Position numbers and translations under genes: made by a program. A stretch of 64,000 bases of DNA from Epiperipatus broadwayi (taxonomy: Eukaryota; Onychophora; Udeonychophora; Euonychophora; Peripatidae): assembly GCA_028023455.1 (NCBI GenBank), contig JAQFVV010006634.1:62001-126000 (forward strand), read 5' to 3'. Below the pieces are notes generated by a model, which was not told the DNA's origin, ran no database searches, and saw nothing but the letters and a program-made list of their open reading frames with translations. Shown here in pieces: positions 1 through 11,454 of the stretch. Each line of letters begins with the position of its first letter. Position 1 is the stretch's first letter.

Positions 1-1942
1 TATTTATTTCTGTTGTTCATTATTTCAGATTAATTATCTCTTCTATTATCTAGCAAATGTTTGCCTAGATATTATCTATTTTTGTCAAAGTGTATTTTTT
101 GTAATATTTCTATATTCACCTTATTTGCATTTCCCCCATTATATATTTTTCAAAATTATACTATCAGTCTATCATTATTATTTATGGTAGACTTACATTG
201 GCCTCTGATCTTCATATCTGTGATGATTATTGTTGTATTGTCTATAGCTAGTATTTGTGGATGTAGGCTGATTATTGATATATTTTATTATTGTTTTTTT
301 TCCAAAAATTTCCTTTCTAAATAGTCATTAGTTAACATTTTTATTGTCATTAACAGCTTTTAATTTGGAATATAATATTAGTAACAGACCATTTTAATCT
401 TTTATTATTATCTATTCACAATATATTGCCTATATCTTACTTCTTCATATATTTAAAAATATTTGCAACTTATGTTTTCCTATATTAACATTTATAAATT
501 TGCTATGCTTGATGTTTTATACAATATTCTTATGTATTTATTTGGGAAAAGCAAGGATGGTTACTAATGTATATACATTTGATAACTTTTATGTGTGACT
601 ACTCACACAAGATTCCTGTTGTATTAAGTTATTTAACTTTTATATTTTGTCTTATAAAAATAATAAAATGGGTCATTGCTTGAAGCTCATAAGAAATAAT
701 GGCATTTGTTGTTTGATGCATGGGCCTTGAGCTTCAGTTTTCAATACTCTACAACTCTACCAGACCAAACAGTGCTTTTGTTGTATTATTATAATTAAAT
801 AAATAAAAATTATTATCATTACTGTTACTACTGCTACTACTAATAATACTATGCCCAATCAAGTTTATATCACTTTTAGCAATCATATTGATAGAGTGTT
901 TTTAAATAATTTATACTTCTGTTATTTTTTTAGAATGGTTAATATTGCATTTGTTATTGTAATGATAGACATAATTTAATTTATTGCTACTCGCCCTTTT
1001 TAATTGTGCTATCGAAATTTCCAAGCAATGCTAATAATTTAGGTCAAATTATAATATAAGCAAAATAAGATAATTTTTGCATTTTTATTTGTCTTTTAAG
1101 TAAGGTCTTATTTTGTCAATTATTCCCAAATTTAATATATATCTTTTGTTGCTCATAAAATTTTTAAGCTTTTATCATCACTATTGCTCAAAAGCATTGA
1201 TATTTTTCTTAAATTTTCTTTTTCAGTAGTTAACTTTTTACATCCATGCAGAGTTGTAAAACCTTCATAGTTTAAAAAAATTAATGACTAGTAAATATTT
1301 TGTTATAACTGTATGGCAAAGAAAGTTGAAAGTGATCAAATATTGTTGTGTTTGCAGTATTAATTTTGAAATCATCTCCAAAATTATCATCATAATCTTT
1401 GTCTTTATATTAAGTTTCAATTTCATCTTTTCATTTTCTTTTTAATCTTAAGGCTTTTGTAATGTGTTTAATTCTATAATATTTAATTTTACAAAATAAT
1501 TTAGTTATCATTATTTCAATCTTAAAAATATGTCAGTTTTTATTATATAAAATCAACATTAATCTTTTTAGTTACAAAATATTTTAAATTTCTGTATTTA
1601 TAAATTTAAATATTAAATAATATACGAATTTTTATATATACAATTTGGATGAAAGAAAGCTTTCTTTCACACATTAGGTTTTAAATATGGGTGGCCATAT
1701 ACTGTTAAAATATTTATTGATGAGAAATTCTGACTATTCATAGTACATGCATGAAAGATAGTATGCTTCTATTTATATTATGTATTTATAAATTGAAACA
1801 GTACTTTTTTTTAAGTACTTATAACAGAATTTTACACCAGTGCAATAAATTCTCAGTCAACATACAACAGTCTCCACTTTCCATATGCATATTTTCAGTG
1901 ATCTATGATTCATATAAATATTTTATTTAATATGTAATATAC

Positions 1943-1946
<4 letters not shown>
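1..1946. other. AT-rich unique DNA, no gene seen
   Basis: No conserved coding pattern is visible. The 87-codon open frame at 61-324 is hydrophobic low-complexity translation of AT-rich DNA with no recognisable domain. A perfect 20-bp palindrome lies at 1650-1669. Around 690-850 a more balanced stretch ends in AAT-rich sequence and might be the 3' tail of an old retroelement, but this is not certain. Confidence 0.6.

Positions 1947-2028
<82 letters not shown>
1947..2028. repeat. (TA)n microsatellite
   Basis: Uninterrupted TA dinucleotides apart from one GG at 1993-1994. The tract ends in ACC, so its second half is a self-complementary GGTATA...TATACC block. It directly precedes a copy of the 27-kb tRNA-like repeat family. 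Confidence 0.95.
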
Positions 2029-2031
<3 letters not shown>

Positions 2032-2045
2032 GTACAAACAATGTA

Positions 2046-2190
2046 GTATATAGGGTATTTTGAGCTCAGACCTTCACATGACCCTCAACTTTCTACACTA
2101 TCTCATACTACTGATACACTTGACTACGTATATGTCTAAAAGATAAATAATCACTAATATACGTATTTCATGCTAAAATAATAGTACTAA
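2046..2190 (-). repeat. tRNA-like repeat, family S1, truncated copy
   Basis: This matches, with scattered substitutions, the left arm of the palindrome at 27028-27310 and the reverse complement of 62040-62345. Shared blocks include 'tatctcata', 'gataaataatcac' and 'tatttcatgctaaa'. The minus strand carries the tRNA-like part. The copy stops near 2190 where the family consensus continues, so it is truncated. Confidence 0.8.
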
Positions 2191-3284
2191 ACTATGCTGG
2201 AGCTTAATTTTTTATTTCTTATATGTATTTACTGTATAAAAACAACTATGCAAATATAACATTTGTAGGTTTTGTATGTTGTTATCATGTACAATTAGTT
2301 TATATGAACATTGTTATTTATTTACTTATGCATGTTTAGTTTATATGCACATTTTTATTTATTTACTTATGCATGTTTAAGGTGATGATTATAATATGCC
2401 TCTTCTGTACAAACTCTAATATTACAGATGTGGAAAACTATTGTATATGAAAAATTGATAATCATTTTTATATTTGACAAAAATTAAAAAAGAAAATAAA
2501 TTGGCATATACAAATGAATCTATCACCGTTAAAATAAAACGTGTGTAGGTAAATTTACATGTGTAGTCTTGCAACGGCATGAACGTTTTTAAATATATAT
2601 TAATTCTTTAATTTTTTTGTAAAATATGTGAGAAAAAAATTGTTAATAATACTATCTTTAATTGATATGTTTAAGTAAAAATAGAGAAGAAATAAAGTTT
2701 TAATAGAGTAAAAATAAACATGCCAGGGAGGGGGGGGTCTTTATTTCATATTAGGTCATATAATTATGTTTAAGTTGATAAAAGTAATAAGATTTTTATA
2801 ATTATCTAAAATTTCATGGGTAATTACAAAGTGTTTTATATAAATAATAATGTTAAATTAATGAAACAAAATAAAATATCGGCAGAAATCTCATCATGGT
2901 TGTCGTAATATTTTCAGACTATTATAAGTAGTAATAATATTAAAAATTATCCTTTCATACCCAATGTAATGCAATAACTTTATTAAATTCTCTAATCCAG
3001 CTGAAAGTTCTGACAGTCCAATAATCTTCGTCAGATTTATAAATACACAGTATATGTAAATCACAATGCTATTATATTACTATACACATATGTTATTAAC
3101 ATACCTTTAGTATTAAAGTATGTTATTAATCTAAATCTCTGATGCAGACTGAAGCAGTCAGTCTATCAATTAGAATGGGTAACTTAATAATGATATTGAA
3201 TTATATTTGATAATAAGAATGTATCTAAATATGATTACTATTTATATTAGAATTAATATAAGCAATCCAGAAAATATAATAAAA
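2191..3284. other. AT-rich DNA, no gene seen
   Basis: No coding signal. It holds a two-copy 41-bp tandem repeat (2296-2377) and a short G-run near 2728-2737. The rest is unremarkable AT-rich sequence. Confidence 0.6.
2296..2377. repeat. 41-bp tandem repeat, two copies
   Basis: Units 2296-2336 and 2337-2377 begin with 'tagtttatatg' and end with 'cttatgcatgtt'. They differ at only two positions by eye, which suggests a recent local duplication. Confidence 0.85.
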
Positions 3285-3359
3285 GAAAAAAAATATTTTA
3301 TAAATGCTTTTAGATTGCATGAAAAAAAAGAATATTTTGTAAATGCTTTTTGATTGCAT
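3285..3359. repeat. ~37-bp tandem repeat, two copies
   Basis: Two adjacent units (about 3285-3321 and 3322-3359) share A-run, 'atattttgtaaatgcttt' and 'gattgcat', with a few differences. Confidence 0.75.
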
Positions 3360-3480
3360 AATTCATTTTAATATCTCTAAAAATACACAAATGCAGAGTA
3401 AAAATAAATTTAATATTTGTTTTCTTAAACATATACATATTTAATAGCATAAATGATTTATATATCTTTAATATTATGGA

Positions 3481-3882
3481 AGGAACTATTCTTCACACAT
3501 GTGCTAGAATTGGCAGGCACTCTTTCCTGTCAAGAATTGTTTTAAAACCATAGGTGGGCTATCTATGTTTAAAGTTCATTCCAATATTACAGATATATAG
3601 GAATATTATTAATTATTACATCCATATAAACTATTAAGATCAGGGTCACTGGTTGTTAAAAATGAAAAGGTTTCTCTTCCATGTGATATATAAACTCAAT
3701 TTGTACAAGTATTCTAACTCACACTAGTAACAAGTTCAAAACCTAGTTTAGACTTGATCAATAATTGTCAATTTAGTTAAAGACTAAGTTTCCCCCACAA
3801 TTGGACCACTTATGGATTTAAAACAATTATTGACAGAAGTTAGTGTGTGACACTTCTAGCATGTAGGAAGAATAATACTTTT
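3481..3882. repeat. Fold-back SINE-like element, family S2
   Basis: Arms at 3481-3556 and about 3795-3882 are reverse complements with moderate divergence. Both carry the block 'caa(t/g)aattgttttaaa' and the outer block with 'atg.gctagaa'. The interior (about 3690-3770) reads on the + strand like a decayed tRNA: 'atataaactcaatttgtaca' followed about 30 bases later by 'caagttcaaaacc', which resembles a D-arm/box A and a box B. The same body is found in single copy on the minus strand at 50490-50740, and as tails at 17176-17262 and 51292-51395. I infer a tRNA-derived SINE whose tail has been duplicated in inverted orientation. Confidence 0.75.
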
Positions 3883-3988
3883 TCTTAAAAAAGTGATTCT
3901 TATGTTTTAGATTGAGAGCATTTCGTTTACTTAATAAATTTGTATTGGGCTATTAATCTAAAGAATTATATAATGGTAACCTGTTGGA

Positions 3989-3990
3989 AA

Positions 3991-4030
<40 letters not shown>

Positions 4031-4039
4031 CACTAGAAA

Positions 4040-4077
<38 letters not shown>
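3989..4077. repeat. Duplicated (TA)n unit
   Basis: The unit 'aaaagtttata(TA)n' + 'tgatcactag' occurs twice in tandem. The second copy ends at the left end of the hairpin element that follows. Slippage or insertion of the hairpin into the TA tract would explain the arrangement. Confidence 0.85.
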
Positions 4078-4081
<4 letters not shown>

Positions 4082-4236
4082 CACTAGATGGAGCTTTACC
4101 AATAGCCCACTATCAAGCTTTGTTTATATAAATGCTGAGAGAGAGATTTGAAAGAGATATTGAATTCTATCTCTCTCAGCGTTTATGTAAACAAAGCTTG
4201 ATAGTGAGATATTGGTAAAGCTCCATCTGGTGATCA
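4078..4236. mobile_element. 159-bp hairpin MITE, family F4
   Basis: The element starts TGATCACTAGATGG and ends with its near-perfect reverse complement (CCATCTGGTGATCA). It folds almost completely except for a loop around 'gatttgaaagagatattga'. A TA flanks each end (4076-4077 and 4237-4238), as expected for a Tc1/mariner-type TA target duplication, although the left side is a TA microsatellite. The arms share 'gatca.cagatgg' and 'ttgtttacataaac' with the compound element at 33272-34051, so both belong to one loose family. There is no coding capacity. Confidence 0.85.
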
Positions 4237-4349
4237 TAAAATGCAAGCTATAAGCAAGTTACGAAATTTATAACTTGTTTTGTTTATCATATATATATAT
4301 AGTTTATGGATTATTTTAGGCAGCTTAACTATAAATAAATTATCATGAA

Positions 4350-4858
4350 GGAATTGTATTTATATATTGGGCTATTTCCATCATCTAATAATAAGTACTG
4401 AATATTTTAGAAAAATTTAACTTTATTTAAATTTTCTTATAACATTCAACTGTTAGTAATATCACACAAGTTGGTATATATGTAGTGTTTTGAGTGGAAT
4501 TAGTTGCTTCTTTTCTTCAGATGCTGCTGGCCTGACATTTACAGTAGTAGCATGGAAATCGAATTTGGACCCTTAGATTCTTGAATATTAAATTTTATAG
4601 TTAAAGTGTCACCTTAAAATTTGATGTTCAAAAATATAAGGGTTCAGGTTCAATTCCCATGCAAATACTGTCATTGGTCAGGCCAGCAACACCTGGAAGG
4701 GAGGAGAATAATACTACTCAAAACATTGCACATATATTAACGTGTGTGTTATTATTAACAATTGAATGTAACTGGAAAATTTAAATAAAGTTATTTTTTA
4801 AAGACATTCAATACTTAATAATAGATGATGGAAACAGTCCAAAATATAAATACAACTG
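4350..4858. repeat. 509-bp palindromic SINE-like element, family S3
   Basis: The two halves are reverse complements around a centre near 4604. Matching landmarks include 'tgtatttatat', 'ttccatcatct', 'gttttgagt', 'tgctggcctga' and 'catgga/catggg'. The right half contains 'ggttcaattcc' (4648-4658), which matches the RNA polymerase III box B consensus closely. The left half carries a degraded partner on the other strand. The structure is two copies of a tRNA-derived repeat joined head to head. It is diverged, so the inversion is not very recent. Confidence 0.8.
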
Positions 4859-6523
4859 AAATACCATCATTCGCTAGAAGCTTTATTATATTTTTTTTTA
4901 CTTTCGTCATTTAGCTATAGATTCAACAATCATTAATCATGTGGTTTATGGTTTGCATTTGTTTACACTTCAGTAAACTAGTGACTATTATATAATATTA
5001 ATTATGTAGTTGTGCATAATGACCACAGGTTGTTATAACTCTATTGGTGAGATTCCTGTTACATCTAGAAAAATCAAAACTTCTTGCTTTATTTATTTGT
5101 TGGATCTAGAAAAAATATTTATTTACAAAATGTAAATAGTATGTATTAGCATCTAATATAAATGCCTCCAGTGGAAATCAGAAATCATATTGATGAATTC
5201 TTGATTAAAAACAGCAAATCGTAAACATATATAAAGTGTTTATGTAAATGAAAAGTGCCAATATTTTTATTCTATTATCTAATTTTTATAAAACTTGTAT
5301 TTTTCCCATTAAATAATATTGAAAATTTATTTTTAGGCTTTAAAGTGGAAAAGTGTTAAAATAAAGAATTTATATGAATTTTTAAGCAACATCTCTTAAC
5401 ACATTTTTATATTTTATTAATGAACTTTTTTTATAAAAGCTGTATGATTATCCTAAATATTTCAACGGGGCGATATTGACATTCTCAGACCCTCCATCAA
5501 GTATTATTGATTTATTAGGAATGTCCTTGGGTTAACTAACTCTCTTTTTGAAAATGTCAAGTTGTGGCTGTCTTCTGATGAAGATAAAACTAATATATTT
5601 TTCCTTGTTCTTTTACATTTATCGGAAAACATTCCTCTAAAAAAATCGACAATATTTTATAATCTATTGCTATATTTTAATCTGATATTAAAATCATAAA
5701 AGTAGAAAAAAAAGACATCAAACAAACTTAAAATTCATATTTCTCTCGCGCATTTTTCTTTCAATATATTCTTTATCTAAGCGCTTAATTTTCTTTATTT
5801 CTAGGTATATAAGCTTTCTATCTTTAAAGATTTTATCTTCAAAACATTTCCAACTTAATAAACTCTTCTAAATTAAAGCCAAATAGAAGCCTTAACTTTT
5901 TTTTTTAAACTTTGATTTATAAAAAAAAAAAAAAAATTAGTTTTAAATAGATAAAGTTTAGTAATTCTAGTGGCTTAAAAACTGCTTGTCTGTTATTATT
6001 TAATCTATATTATATAAGAAAAGTCATTTGTTCCCAGTAAATAAGATTCTTTAACTCTCCGTCCGTTTCTCTTCCTCCCTTTCTCTCTCTTCTTTCCTTC
6101 TTTATTTTATTCTATCAGGTTTTTTTATATGTTTACTTAATAAATCTTTTACAATTTTAAAATTCTCTATCTTTATTTGTGTCTGTGTGTATATATATAA
6201 TTTAAGTCATAATTAATATAACCAGAAAATTTTTGACCATCGTTTAAAACAAATGTGAAAAATTATATATTAAAAATGATAGTAAGAATAAATAAAATTG
6301 AAAAAAATCAAATGTTTAACTGAGACACTTGGAAGTTACAATTAATTTTTTACAAATAGTACTAGTAATAATAATATCTTCGGAGGCAAATCACTCTCCA
6401 CACGTGCTGTTTTAACCAAATGATGTGCACTCTCTCGTAAGCTAAGATATATTTATTTTTTATTTTTTATACAATTCAGAAAAAATGATAAGCAAAATAT
6501 TTCAAGTTGTTTTTATATATTAA
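4859..6523. other. AT-rich DNA, no gene seen
   Basis: No coding pattern. Notable only for A/T homopolymers near 5900-5937 and a pyrimidine-rich tract (6056-6113, CT-rich). The stretch 5460-5600 is more balanced in composition but shows no recognisable domain on either strand. Confidence 0.55.
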
Positions 6524-7757
6524 TATAATGCATGTAGAGTTAATATCCAAACCAAAACAAAAGACATCAAGACATTATAAAAGTATGGAATTTTACTTAT
6601 ATAAAATTTAGTACCAAATGTGCATCTCGGGAATCCTATATCTTTCTCACATGTCTTGGTCATATGTTCATGTTTACACCTTTTACAAAGTGTTAAAAGT
6701 GGATAGAAACGAATCTCTCTCCACCTTGGGTGAGAGTTATGTAGTAAAAATAACACTAAGAAGTATTATATTATTTAAAAGTATTATTTATAACTGAGAT
6801 ATACTTAGAATTGTGTATTTTTGCTATCAGATAATCATTTCATGATTGTAATTTGCGGTATTTAAAATTTTTGATTCATAGATGGGTCTGGATTTAAGTT
6901 ATTTAAATGACAAAATAGAAGATGAAATAAGCTTACAAAAAGATGATTGGTAGATGGATTCATTAAATCACTTATAAAAACCTTAATTTTGAAGAAATTT
7001 ACAAAGAGATTACAACATTCAACATTAAGATTCTCCTAACTGATTGGCAGGTCTAATTACATAAACTTGTTTTTTTTTTAATAATTGACAACAAAAAATT
7101 TGTCAAACATATATATATATATTATAATTTTTTCCTCAAAAAAAAAAAAAAGAATATAATGAGAACATTAAAAAAAAATAGTGAAATCCTTCAACAAAAT
7201 AATTTGTATATGAAAAAAAAATTAATTCAAAAATTATTATTCTTTCCATATTCATTGATATTTTGAATTTTGTAATCTTTTTGTAAATTTCTTCAAAATT
7301 ACGGTTTTTATAAGTTATTTAAAGAATCCATCTACCAATTATCTTTTTGTATGCTTATCTCATTTTTCACTTGGTCTTTTAAATAACTTAAATCCAGACT
7401 CATCTATGAATCAAAAATTTTAAGCACAGCAACTTACAATCCTGAAATGATTATCTGTTGGCAAAAATTCACAACTCTAAGTATATCTCAATCACAAATA
7501 ATACTTTTAAATAATATATTTATTTTAGTGTAAGTTTTCACTACATAACTCTCATGCAAAACAGGGAGTGATTGTTATCAACGTTTAACACCTTGTGGAG
7601 GGGTATAATCATAAACATGTAAAAAAATGTAGGATCCCCAAGATGCACGTTTGATGCTTAATTTTATCTATTTAAAATTTCATACTTTTATAATTAGTCT
7701 TGATGTTTTTTTTTTTTTGTTTTGCTTTAGATATTATTTCTACATGTATTATAATAG
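6524..7757. repeat. ~1.2-kb inverted repeat (fold-back), family S4
   Basis: The left arm (about 6524-7015) and right arm (about 7271-7757) are reverse complements with moderate divergence. Shared landmarks are 'tagatggattc', 'gattcatagatg', 'taagttatttaaa', 'gagagttatgtagt', 'gtgcatct' and 'gacatcaag'. A roughly 255-bp AT-rich spacer separates them. The outer part of each arm (6610-6760) also matches the tandem units at 45041-45245 and 45385-45620, including 'gttaaaagtggatagaaac' and 'gtgagagttatgtagt'. No transposase is visible. The 78-codon frame at 6520-6756 (minus) lies entirely within the arm and is not a gene. Confidence 0.85.
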
Positions 7758-7946
7758 TAATATATAATGACCAGTTTGGAAGATTTTGCTTATTATTTTT
7801 TCTGAGTTATATAAAAAAAAATATATATATATATATCATAGCTTATGGCAGAGTGCATGTCAATTGGTTAAAAAAGTGCATGTGTGGAGATAGGTTTGTT
7901 CCAAAGATATTACAATAAATATTGTGTTATATAAAATAAAAATATT

Positions 7947-7995
7947 TATTATTATTATTAATAATAATAATAATAACAACAACAACAACAACAAC

Positions 7996-8042
<47 letters not shown>
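7947..8042. repeat. (AAT)n/(AAC)n microsatellite
   Basis: ATT, AAT and AAC triplet runs directly abut the left terminal inverted repeat of the MITE that follows. The poly-leucine frame on the minus strand here is an artefact of this repeat. Confidence 0.95.
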
Positions 8043-8044
<2 letters not shown>

Positions 8045-8445
8045 TTTGTAAAATAATATAGGCGCTATTGCACCTGACCGCAAAGCTACTTTTTCCATTT
8101 TTGTGCTTCATCAGAAACTAACAGGACACCAGTGTGAACAACAAGATGTCAACCTGGTCTGCAAAGAAAGGCATGATGTAAAAAGAAAAGTTAAGAAGGC
8201 CTGCTTCATTGCAATGGATTGCAATGCCATCAATCGCAAAGACACATGCTTCATGATCTCAAAGAAATGGAGTAATTAATCCTTTGAACTTTGCATAATT
8301 TGCATATAATTACTTCACTCAGAGCTATGAAGATGAGAGCATGTCTCTTGAAAGTGCTTGCAGAGTAATATAATTTTATTTTGTTTTTATGTAAAAAGTA
8401 GCTTTGCGGTCAGGTGCAATAGCGCCTATATTATTTTACAAATAT
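8042..8445. mobile_element. 404-bp MITE with 53-bp perfect terminal inverted repeats
   Basis: Positions 8042-8094 and 8393-8445 are perfect reverse complements over 53 bp, including 'ggcgctattgcacctgaccg' and its partner. The interior (8095-8392) is more GC-balanced and shows no long open frame, so the element would be non-autonomous. Its superfamily cannot be assigned because the target duplication is obscured by the flanking AAT repeat. Perfect terminal repeats imply either a recent insertion or gene conversion between the ends. Confidence 0.9.
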
Positions 8446-8476
8446 GTTTTCGCACGCAAATTTTTCGATTTAGGTT

Positions 8477-8478
<2 letters not shown>

Positions 8479-8544
<66 letters not shown>

Positions 8545-8545
8545 T
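8479..8545. repeat. (AAT)n microsatellite
   Basis: An AAT triplet run begins 34 bp after the MITE. Together with the tract at 7947-8042 it brackets the element. Confidence 0.95.
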
Positions 8546-9158
8546 AAATAATCTATGGCTTAAGTATTTCATAAAAAGTTTTTGCTTAGAAACAATAGAG
8601 CTGGATGACTATTCATGTCTCTTAAGTTTAACAAAATGTCACACTACTGTGCACAAAAGCACACAGGCAAATATTTAGTGATTTATTGGTTGAGAATTCA
8701 TAATGAGTTCAAGTATTGAAAATGAGAGAGATTATCCATGATTCATTAAATTTGAGCTCTAAAGCTCTATCACTGCACTAAAACATGCTTATGATTAATA
8801 AATATAGCTCTGAAGCTATTAACCTACTGAAAACTTATTAGAATAAACATGGTGGAGTGTATGATCAGACTATGTATAATTTTAAATGTAATTGAAAATA
8901 AGTGTTATTGTATTTACACTTGAAAATACTTATGTATATAGATCATGTGTTAAAGTTTTTAATAATTTAGCTTGTATTGTAAACCCATTTTTTCAACATT
9001 TTTGAAGAATTCTTTAGGGTCAGTTTGAAGATTAGCTCAATATTTTTTTCAATATTAATGCCTTTATTCTATATTATGAATCAATAAATTGTACTTGAAT
9101 TGTTAGAAATATAAGTTTACAAATAAAAAACTGCAATGTCTTACTATATATATATTAT
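8546..9158. other. AT-rich DNA, no gene seen
   Basis: No coding or repeat signal recognised up to the assembly gap. Confidence 0.6.
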
Positions 9159-9658
9159 NNNNNNNNNNNNNNNNNNNNNNNNNNNNNNNNNNNNNNNNNN
9201 NNNNNNNNNNNNNNNNNNNNNNNNNNNNNNNNNNNNNNNNNNNNNNNNNNNNNNNNNNNNNNNNNNNNNNNNNNNNNNNNNNNNNNNNNNNNNNNNNNNN
9301 NNNNNNNNNNNNNNNNNNNNNNNNNNNNNNNNNNNNNNNNNNNNNNNNNNNNNNNNNNNNNNNNNNNNNNNNNNNNNNNNNNNNNNNNNNNNNNNNNNNN
9401 NNNNNNNNNNNNNNNNNNNNNNNNNNNNNNNNNNNNNNNNNNNNNNNNNNNNNNNNNNNNNNNNNNNNNNNNNNNNNNNNNNNNNNNNNNNNNNNNNNNN
9501 NNNNNNNNNNNNNNNNNNNNNNNNNNNNNNNNNNNNNNNNNNNNNNNNNNNNNNNNNNNNNNNNNNNNNNNNNNNNNNNNNNNNNNNNNNNNNNNNNNNN
9601 NNNNNNNNNNNNNNNNNNNNNNNNNNNNNNNNNNNNNNNNNNNNNNNNNNNNNNNNNN
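9159..9658. other. Assembly gap, 500 N
   Basis: Exactly 500 N, flanked by 'tatatatattat' on the left and a TA run on the right (9659-9708). The round size suggests a placeholder, and the missing sequence is probably a TA microsatellite. Confidence 0.97.

Positions 9659-9708
<50 letters not shown>
9659..9708. repeat. (AT)n microsatellite at gap edge
   Basis: Pure AT dinucleotides run from the gap to 9708. Confidence 0.95.
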
Positions 9709-9713
<5 letters not shown>

Positions 9714-11357
9714 GATGTCAAAAAAATTTAAATGTCATATTTAATAAATAGTCTGATAGAATATTAGTTAACAGTCTTGTTGTTGGACATTCTGGGAACT
9801 TAATGTTTACAAATATATAGAGTATACTAATGTATGGTAATTATGTAAATATCTATGTGCATATTTCAACAGTGTTTAATGTAAGAATAACTTTCAAAGA
9901 AGCTAGTTGTATAAATGAGGATTTGTGCTTATTCATTTATATAGAGTTAATAAATGTTGATTTGTTAAATATTTCTCTGTGTGAAGTATTTATTTTAGTT
10001 TAAATATTGATGTAAATTTACCTGGTAATATAAGATTACCCCTGGATATAGCAAAACATCTTAAAAATCATAAATAAAACTATGTAAATATACAAATAAA
10101 ATAAAGTCATTTATATATTAAGTACAATAACTTTTTTGTTGGACAATCACAAACATGCTCCTAAAAAATATATTAAAATTTTGATTAAATCTATAAAATT
10201 TTGTTTTAAAATTACATTTAATAATTATTAAAATATCACTAAATTTCTGTACTACTGTATTTTGCAGTGTGTTATTGACCATGTTTCATTTTTACCATTG
10301 CTACAAATTTAGTTTCTTTGTATTTTTAGAAATCCAACTTTTATGAATAAAATTGAAATGTAATCACAAAAATATTTCTTATTTAATAATTACTATATAA
10401 ATATTGTTTAAAAATAATCATAAAAATTTAAATAAACTACAAAAAATATCAATATTTTTACTCATCGCTAACAATAATAGAAGTTTACAACTATTGCTGC
10501 AATTGCTCTCTCAAAGTGACATCTTCAGATGTTTCTTTGAACTAATAAATCAATATATATTTTAATTACAGTTTCTACCATTAAATGAATTCCTAATTGA
10601 CTAAAGAGAGCTATAAATAGCAATAACATAATAAAAAACATCAGCACCATCAAATTCTTTATAATTTGATGTAGCTGAAAATTTTTGAATTAATATTTTT
10701 TTGGGTGTGTGTATACATGGCATATATATTAGAAATTTAATGAGAATTCTCTGTGTATTTTTATAAGAATTTTTTACTTATAATATAAAAAATCAAAAAT
10801 ATTAATTAAATACTTCCAATTTTCACACATATAAAATACCAACATATAAATTATAATTCTTATATAAATTTTTCATTGCATTATGAGTACAATCATTTAT
10901 AAAACAACACAGAAAATTCCTGTTAAATTACTGACATTTAAATCTATAAACCTGTGAAAATTTTCTATTTAAAATCAATAACTCATTTCAGAAGAATCTT
11001 AGTTGATTGTTGAAATATTTGAAAATTGTTATATTTTCAGTTCATAAATATAATGAATTCACTTTAACCTTAAAGTATTTCAAAAATACCATTGCCAAAT
11101 GACTTAAAGTAACTTCCATTACCTATTTTTAATTGATTTTGCTTTATTACATTAATGTTGAAGCTTATTTTTAAAAATGTGTAGAGAATTCCCAATTAAA
11201 TATTTAGAGATTAAATGTATAACCTGTGACAATTTTCTTTTTACTACATACTAATAACTTTAAATGCACATAAATGATTTTTACTGTTGATTAAACATGT
11301 GTTTGCAATTTTTCTTAATAATGTATTTGAACATGATTGTTTTATGAATGTTCTCTA

Positions 11358-11454
<97 letters not shown>

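Noticed and set aside
61-324. 87-codon open frame as a small gene
   Set aside because: Hydrophobic low-complexity translation of AT-rich DNA without domain, splice context or second copy.
5440-5620. Possible exon
   Set aside because: More balanced base composition only. Stops in all frames and no recognisable splice-bounded open frame.
7860-8111. Minus-strand frame with a long leucine run
   Set aside because: It is the translation of the AAT/AAC microsatellite and the adjoining MITE end.
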